Of a stretch of DNA of 10,644 nt, positions 6,625 through 10,644 are shown one piece after another. This stretch comes from Balneolales bacterium (GTDB lineage Bacteria; Bacteroidota; Rhodothermia; Balneolales; Balneolaceae). The position numbers were made by a program, and so were the translations under genes. How positions within the stretch are numbered: position 1 is the first letter of the stretch; every line of letters begins with the position of its first letter. The notes beneath the pieces were generated by a model. The model saw nothing but the letters and a program-made list of their open reading frames with translations. It ran no database searches and had not been told where the DNA came from. The DNA lies in contig JAKSCW010000068.1 in NCBI GenBank assembly GCA_022360375.1, positions 1-10,644 of the forward strand. Direction: 5' to 3'.

Positions 6625-7709
6625 TTCTCTTTGGTGAGCATACTCACTGCGTAGTAGTAGGCACCTAAAGAAATTGCTTTGTTGGTTCCAAGCCGGGAAA
6701 CTCCTATTCCGATCTTCCTTTCTTCTTCGTAAGAAATTTCAATGTCTGTTCCAGGTACCTTTACCATTCGAATGCCTGGTGCAACAAACAGAGTTCTCTG
6801 ATATTCATCTTCGAGATTGAAAACTTTCTGGATCAACCGAGAGATATGTTTTCCATTTAAGGCGTGAAAGAAACCATTCATTTCATCCAGTACCGATTTT
6901 GAAAACACCGGATACGCCCCGTTTAATCCTCCACCTAATACTACCGGGGCATCTATCAAAGTAACGATGTGGGCAAGGGCATCTCCCAGGGCTTCTCCAA
7001 ACCTGAAATAAGCTTCAAGAGCGGCCTCTCTTACCCCTTCAGCTTTTCCCAAAGCAATTTCATAAATCTCTTTGGGTTCCGGTGCTTTTCCGGGGTCCAT
7101 TGCAATTTGTTCGGCATACATTTTCTTCACCGCCCGAATGCTTACGGTATCTTCGATATTGGTATAATTGTAAAGCTTGTTTCTGAGTAACCATCCTTCT
7201 GATGCTATCCCATTGTCTCCCCGGAGTAATTCCCCACCCACACAAATTCCTACCCCAAAACCAGTTCCCAGGGTAATACCAATCAGGTTTTTGTATTCTT
7301 TTGGAGTACCGGCATTTTCTAACAATGTATTTATATAAGGCAGGAATCCACTTCTGCTTTCTCCAAGTGCGAATAAATCTCCGTCGTTGTTGATATAAAC
7401 GGGTACACCAAACTCATGTTCAAGAATTGCTGCGAGGGGAATACCTCCTTTAAAAGCAGGTAAGTTGGGCAAATCGCCAATTACTCCGTGCCTGTAGTCA
7501 GCTGGTCCCGGAAAAGCAAAACTAATCGCATCAGGAGGATTAGTCGAAGACTCTGTAAGTTGAGTAAATCCTTTTTTGATGCAAGCCAGACAAAGCTCAA
7601 GATCATGCGCATTTGAAGGAAGAGTAAAGCTGTCTCCTATTTGTAACCCGTTCTCTATCGCTGAAAAGGAAAAGTTAGTACCTCCTGCATCGAGTGTTAA
7701 AACAAGCAT
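6621..7709 (-). CDS. ROK-family sugar kinase (hexokinase-like)
   Basis: A 362-residue protein of the ASKHA fold. Visible sites: phosphate-1 loop LDAGGTN (D7, G9, G10, T11), catalytic Asp in INNDGDLFALGES (D109), phosphate-2 loop ITLGTGFGVGICVGGELLRGDNGIASEGW (ITLGTG at 145-150, E171), and adenosine-side loop VVLGGGLNGAYPVF (256-269). The ROK zinc motif (HxxxxCxCGxxGC) is absent, and there is no N-terminal helix-turn-helix, so this is a kinase rather than a repressor. Bacteroides RokA, a hexokinase/N-acetylglucosamine kinase, is the closest characterised type known to me. The protein is longer than the usual 300 residues, with extra sequence near 125-141 and after 300. It probably makes hexose 6-phosphate in the cytoplasm. 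It is convergent with the sugar permease, and the two stops share TTAA. The ATG at 7709 sits directly before the conserved first strand, leaving little room for error. Confidence 0.88.
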   Translation of the reverse strand: MLVLTLDAGGTNFSFSAIENGLQIGDSFTLPSNAHDLELCLACIKKGFTQLTESSTNPPDAISFAFPGPADYRHGVIGDLPNLPAFKGGIPLAAILEHEFGVPVYINNDGDLFALGESRSGFLPYINTLLENAGTPKEYKNLIGITLGTGFGVGICVGGELLRGDNGIASEGWLLRNKLYNYTNIEDTVSIRAVKKMYAEQIAMDPGKAPEPKEIYEIALGKAEGVREAALEAYFRFGEALGDALAHIVTLIDAPVVLGGGLNGAYPVFSKSVLDEMNGFFHALNGKHISRLIQKVFNLEDEYQRTLFVAPGIRMVKVPGTDIEISYEEERKIGIGVSRLGTNKAISLGAYYYAVSMLTKEN

Positions 7710-7818
7710 AAATCGTTTTTTTGAAAGAAATCTAAGGAAATTGATCCTACACTTTCCTGAATTCTCCTATTCAATTAACTTGAGGAGTTCATTCTTCTGA
7801 TTAATTAATTCAATTTCC
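7710..7818. other. Divergent intergenic region between ROK kinase and LytTR genes
   Basis: This 109-nt AT-rich gap must carry promoters for both directions. On the - strand, TAGATTTC (complement of 7727-7734) matches 5 of 6 defined positions of TAnnTTTG and lies about 20 nt before the ROK start, but no TTTG stands at the expected -33 distance. On the + strand, TAACTTGA at 7776-7783 is a poor match. The AT palindrome ATTAATTAAT occurs near 7800. No clear operator or LytTR-type direct repeat was recognised. Confidence 0.3.
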
Positions 7819-8673
7819 GTGGAATTCAATAAGAAAGTATCGATTCTAATCTCAGTATCTATACTAGGCGTAATCCTATTTGATGCGTTTCAACAGAAAT
7901 TCTATTTGGATACGTTTGATCTTTACCCTGAAGACCCCGTTTCATTTTGGGTTCTTCTAAAAAATCATGCAATTCGTTGGGGAGTTTGGTTCATTTTTAA
8001 TGTGCTGGGAAGCTTTTTTTTATGGAACGCTCACCTTAAAAGTCCTTCCGAAAATCAGTCGAAAAATTGGTTAACTATCATTTCAACTGCAATTTTCATC
8101 AATGCTGCTGCTTTGATTTCAGTCACATTAATAACACTATGGATGAATGACGTCAGTCTCACTATAGCTTCAATCAGCGAAAGCTTCACGTTTATTCTTT
8201 TTCAAAAAGCGCTAAGCTTTACTTTTGCAACCACTCTTGGGCTCTTACTCCTGTTCAATGTATCTAAAACACAATTAATTGAAGCACAATGGGTTGAAAT
8301 TCAGGATTTAAAACAAACCAGCCCTTCACTTTCTGTATCTAACACGCGCCCAACCATCCGGATAAAGATTGGGCAGAGGCATAAATTGATTCAGCTTTCT
8401 GAAGTGCTTTGGTTTGAAGCCGATGATTACTGTGTTAAAATTCATACCCAGTCAAAAAGCTACTCGTTACGGAAAAGCCTCAAGTCTCTGGAGAAGGAAC
8501 TGGAATCCTATCGTTTCATCAGGGTGCATAGAAAAGCGTTATTGAACATGGATTATTTTTCGGAAGTGGATTACCAGACATTTACCATTCGCTTAAACAA
8601 TCACTCCGAAATCCCGCTTTCAAAGTCGGGTGCTTCAAACTTACGTAATGCGTTAGCTGCTACATCTATATAG
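7819..8673 (+). CDS. Membrane-anchored LytTR-domain transcriptional regulator
   Basis: A 284-residue protein. The first 150 residues hold about four hydrophobic segments (roughly 7-25, 50-70, 84-108 and 122-147) with no recognisable sensor domain. A linker follows, then a C-terminal LytTR DNA-binding domain at about 178-280: IKIGQRHKLIQLSEVLWFEADDYCVKIHT, FIRVHRKALLNMDYF (233-247), and EIPLSKSGASNLRNAL. These match the beta-strand DNA-binding fold of AgrA/LytR. No receiver domain is present, so it is not a standard response regulator. It belongs to the class of membrane-bound LytTR regulators, where the membrane part presumably senses or tethers. The start is GTG at 7819: a TGA lies in frame 21 nt upstream and no ATG is available before the first hydrophobic segment. 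It is divergent from the ROK kinase and followed, 89 nt later, by a secreted protein gene that may be a target. Function is inferred from the domain. Confidence 0.88.
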   Translation: MEFNKKVSILISVSILGVILFDAFQQKFYLDTFDLYPEDPVSFWVLLKNHAIRWGVWFIFNVLGSFFLWNAHLKSPSENQSKNWLTIISTAIFINAAALISVTLITLWMNDVSLTIASISESFTFILFQKALSFTFATTLGLLLLFNVSKTQLIEAQWVEIQDLKQTSPSLSVSNTRPTIRIKIGQRHKLIQLSEVLWFEADDYCVKIHTQSKSYSLRKSLKSLEKELESYRFIRVHRKALLNMDYFSEVDYQTFTIRLNNHSEIPLSKSGASNLRNALAATSI

Positions 8674-8709
8674 TTTACTGCAAACATATCCACGTTCCCT
8701 GATTTTCCT

Positions 8710-8740
8710 TTTACCGGGAATCATCTGCTTCTTTTCTTTG
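8710..8740 (+). promoter_or_regulatory. Possible promoter of the secreted-protein gene (weak)
   Basis: TTTA at 8710-8713 and TTTCTTTG at 8733-8740 are separated by 19 nt, each one mismatch from the Bacteroidota boxes TTTG and TAnnTTTG. Initiation near 8747 would leave a purine-rich leader of about 16 nt. The tract from about 8729 to 8756 is pyrimidine-rich then purine-rich and forms only an imperfect hairpin, so no terminator for the LytTR gene is called here. Confidence 0.3.
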
Positions 8741-8762
8741 AAGAAAAAGAAAAAAGTACAAA

Positions 8763-9332
8763 ATGAAGTCTGTTCTATATATCCTTTTTATGATTGCGGT
8801 TTCTGTGCCCGCTTATGCCCAGTACGAGTCATCCGCCGAAAACCCCTATGGTAAACTAAACCCCGATGCGCCAAAAGAAGTGGCCGATTTCGCTCCACTT
8901 ATAGGTGTATCAAGTTGCAGTACCGTAGCAAGAGCTCAGGACGGAACCTGGAATGAACCGGGTGAAATGACCTGGAAATGGCAATATGTACTGAATGGAC
9001 AAGCCGTTCAGGATGAAACATTCACTAACAATGGGGTACACGCTGGCAGCATCCGCCAGTTCAATGCCGATAGTGCGGCCTGGTACGTACATTATTATTC
9101 ATCAGGTTCTGTTCCCAGCATTCTTCCTGCATGGAAAGGCGAAAAAAATGAAGATGGAGACATTATTCTTTACAGAGAACAACAGGCCCCAAATGGAATG
9201 GATGGATTTTATAAGATCAATTTCACTGACATTACAGATTCATCCTTTGAATGGCTTGGTGAATGGGTAAACCCGGATGAATCGATTAAGTATCCGGTTT
9301 GGAAGATTTCCTGCACAAAAACAGAATCTTAA
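8763..9332 (+). CDS. Secreted protein of unknown function, possibly DUF1579/lipocalin-like
   Basis: A 189-residue protein with a clear Sec signal peptide: MKSVLYILFMIAVSVPAYA with cleavage expected after AYA at residue 19. There is no lipobox cysteine, so it should be soluble in the periplasm or outside. The mature part is rich in Trp, Tyr and alternating polar/hydrophobic strands (MTWKWQYVLNGQAVQDE, AAWYVHYYSS, SSFEWLGEWVN), suggesting a small beta barrel. The phrase WKWQYVLNGQAV, an opening FAPLIG and a closing YPVWKISC recall DUF1579-like proteins, where the opening usually reads L.GEW; here it is LIGVSSC. The only two cysteines are C52 and C184, near the two ends of the mature chain, which would suit a disulfide. 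No catalytic site was recognised. It follows the membrane LytTR regulator by 89 nt on the same strand, and its TAA shares TTAA with the stop of the glycosyltransferase opposite. Function unknown. Confidence 0.85.
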   Translation: MKSVLYILFMIAVSVPAYAQYESSAENPYGKLNPDAPKEVADFAPLIGVSSCSTVARAQDGTWNEPGEMTWKWQYVLNGQAVQDETFTNNGVHAGSIRQFNADSAAWYVHYYSSGSVPSILPAWKGEKNEDGDIILYREQQAPNGMDGFYKINFTDITDSSFEWLGEWVNPDESIKYPVWKISCTKTES

Positions 9333-10567
9333 TTCTTTGAATTCTTCTCCTGGATCCACTTTCCCATGTAACGGCTGGCGGCATTAGATTGATGTTGTAA
9401 GATTTGCCCAAAAATATTTTCGCTTCGATGACTGTGAATGGATCCAGCCAGCACGTGAATTTTATCCAGAAATGGTTGTGCGTGATTTTCAGTCAAAAAC
9501 TTTGCCTCAAGAGTTGGAATGATGTGCGATTGAGCTTTCATCCAGGTTTTCTCCTGAGTATACAATTGAATGGCCTGGTGAACGATATCTGCAACATTTT
9601 CGCTAACCACACCAGGCCAATCTCCTCCATATCGCATTCCTTCCGCTCCGATCGGAGTAGTAACACTGGGTGTTGCGGTGAGCATTGCGTCCAGCAATTT
9701 ACCCTTTAATCCAGCCCCGAAACGAAGCGGAGCCAATAAAACCCTTCCATTCCTGATTACTTCCATAGCATCTTCTGCCCGTCCCTTAACAATAAATCCA
9801 TTTTCAGGTTTGTGCATGTCCAAGACTTCCTTTGATGGATATGCGCCATACACATGAAGTTCGGTACCGGGAAGCTCTTTCCTGATATGTGGCCATATTT
9901 CGTATTTCAAAAACCGAATACTATCCAGGTTTGGGGGATGCAGGAAATTTCCAATGGTCACAAAATGATTGCGCTGCCCGAACCCCGGATTTTCATTTAC
10001 GGGATTCAATTGTGACCAATCTACCAGGAATGGCATATAGTGAAGTAAACTGTTAGGAACTCCAAGTCGCTCCCGGAGTAATTCAACTTCAAATTCTGAG
10101 ATAACCAGGGAAAGATCGCAGCGATAAATACTTGCAAGTTCACGCACCGTAATTTCATTCACAAGATGAGTATCGTATTGCTCATTGTGTTTAAGTGCCA
10201 GCTTTCGTGCTTCTCTCAGAAAGTGCAAATCTTCCGTATCCAGAATTCGTAGTGCATCGGGGCAAAATTCTGCGACTCTCCACCCAAATTGTTCCTCGGT
10301 CATAAATCGATCGAAAAGGACTATATCAGGCTTTAGCTGAGCTATAAAAGTGTCGAAATCCGGGTGATTCAACCTGATAGCCTGCCTGGTAATATCTATA
10401 GCTTCCAGATCGGCAGAAAACTCACTTTCACCAGCTGCAGAGGCAAAAATCACCCTGTAGTCTTCCTCTTTAAAGAGTTCAATTATTTGGAGAATCCGGG
10501 TTCCGGCCGCCGAGGATGAAGGTTCCGGCCAGACTTTGCCGATAACAAGGAGCTTCTTTCCTGCCAT
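9329..10567 (-). CDS. GT4-type glycosyltransferase
   Basis: A 412-residue GT-B fold protein without signal peptide or membrane segment, probably cytoplasmic or peripheral. The N-terminal Rossmann half begins LLVIGKVWPEPSSSAAGTR (6-24), with a conserved-looking LDTEDLHFLREAR at 109-121 and VISEFEVELL at 155-164. The C-terminal donor-binding half carries IGNFLHPPNLDSIRFL (205-220), a strand ending ELHVYG, FIVKGRAEDAMEVI (258-271), and LLAPLRFGAGLKGKLLDAM (277-295) followed by TPSVTTPIGAEGM. This pattern is that of family 4 glycosyltransferases, which use nucleotide sugars for polysaccharide or glycan synthesis. D293 stands where most members have Glu of the LEAM box. Residues after about 370 are polar and not recognised. 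The ATG follows directly after the TAA of an upstream gene on the same strand, so it is an operon member. Acceptor and sugar are unknown. Confidence 0.87.
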   Translation of the reverse strand: MAGKKLLVIGKVWPEPSSSAAGTRILQIIELFKEEDYRVIFASAAGESEFSADLEAIDITRQAIRLNHPDFDTFIAQLKPDIVLFDRFMTEEQFGWRVAEFCPDALRILDTEDLHFLREARKLALKHNEQYDTHLVNEITVRELASIYRCDLSLVISEFEVELLRERLGVPNSLLHYMPFLVDWSQLNPVNENPGFGQRNHFVTIGNFLHPPNLDSIRFLKYEIWPHIRKELPGTELHVYGAYPSKEVLDMHKPENGFIVKGRAEDAMEVIRNGRVLLAPLRFGAGLKGKLLDAMLTATPSVTTPIGAEGMRYGGDWPGVVSENVADIVHQAIQLYTQEKTWMKAQSHIIPTLEAKFLTENHAQPFLDKIHVLAGSIHSHRSENIFGQILQHQSNAASRYMGKWIQEKNSKN

Positions 10568-10644
10568 TTACTGGCTGTAAAACAGGCCGATGATATCTGA
10601 AGTACTCATGCCGTCAAGTAAATCCCTGTCGTGCAAATCCCGGA
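10568..10644 (-). CDS. C-terminal end of an unidentified gene, cut by window edge
   Basis: On the - strand a frame is open from the right edge to a TAA at 10568-10570, giving 24 complete codons that end in STSDIIGLFYSQ (with RDLHDRDLLDG before it). The TAA is followed at once by the ATG of the glycosyltransferase, a spacing typical of operon neighbours, which is the main reason to call it coding. The fragment is too short to identify. An in-frame ATG exists inside it, but a 13-codon gene starting there is less likely than a longer gene entering from outside. Confidence 0.6.
   Translation of the reverse strand, partial: RDLHDRDLLDGMSTSDIIGLFYSQ

Noticed and set aside
6633..6648. Hairpin GTGAG-CATA-CTCAC just past the permease stop
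   Set aside because: Only five firm pairs, no T tract on either strand, and it lies in the coding end of the ROK gene; not called a terminator.
7576..7800. 74-codon + strand frame across the ROK start and intergenic region
   Set aside because: Mostly antisense to the ROK N-terminus, composition unlike a protein, and no plausible start signal.
8729..8756. Pyrimidine/purine inverted tract before the secreted-protein gene as a terminator
   Set aside because: Pairing is imperfect, contains no G-C-rich stem, and is followed by purines rather than T on the + strand.
8995..9270. 91-codon + strand frame inside the secreted-protein gene
   Set aside because: The other frame gives a signal peptide and a coherent beta protein; this one is an out-of-frame shadow.
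9404..9709. 101-codon + strand frame opposite the glycosyltransferase
   Set aside because: Antisense to a well-defined GT4 donor-binding domain, with no recognisable protein features.
1..10644. Mobile elements, CRISPR arrays, toxin-antitoxin or defence genes
   Set aside because: No transposase or integrase motifs, no regularly spaced repeats, and all gaps between genes are short; every large frame fits a housekeeping or accessory metabolic family.

Overview
The window reads as an ordinary chromosomal stretch from a moderately AT-rich Gram-negative bacterium of the Bacteroidota/Balneolota type. Supporting signs are one textbook Bacteroidota promoter (TTTG-N19-TATTTTTG), the near absence of Shine-Dalgarno sequences before start codons, a LolD-type ATPase (outer-membrane lipoprotein traffic), and a FucP/GluP-type sugar permease beside a ROK kinase. 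The phylum is an inference from these signs. No mobile element, CRISPR array, rRNA or tRNA was seen.

Bases 1-4453 hold a tightly packed + strand run: pheT (5' end cut by the window), a small coiled-coil gene, zapA, a YmdB-type metallophosphoesterase and lolD. Junctions are a 5-nt gap, an ATGA overlap, a 65-nt gap and a TAATG overlap, so at least pheT/coiled-coil/zapA and ymdB/lolD look translationally coupled. It joins translation (PheT), Z-ring assembly (coiled-coil protein + ZapA), cyclic-nucleotide or RNA-related phosphodiesterase activity (YmdB) and envelope biogenesis (LolD).

Bases 4454-5237 are a single-gene unit: a strong promoter, a membrane-anchored TPR protein resembling YfgM, and an intrinsic terminator. 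Bases 5240-7709 hold a sugar:H+ symporter on + and a ROK-family sugar kinase on -, convergent and sharing a 4-bp TTAA stop overlap. Together they could take up and phosphorylate a hexose.

Bases 7710-9332 hold a membrane-anchored LytTR regulator with no receiver domain, then a small secreted protein of unknown function. The - strand from the right edge to 9329 carries the last 25 codons of an unidentified gene and a GT4-type glycosyltransferase that starts directly after that gene's stop codon. This glycosyltransferase also meets the secreted-protein gene through a 4-bp TTAA overlap.

No clearly novel multi-gene system is visible. The observations most worth checking are the Asn-to-Asp change in the YmdB metal-site motif, the unnamed coiled-coil partner of ZapA, the possible loss of rny between zapA and ymdB, and the orphan LytTR/secreted-protein pair.
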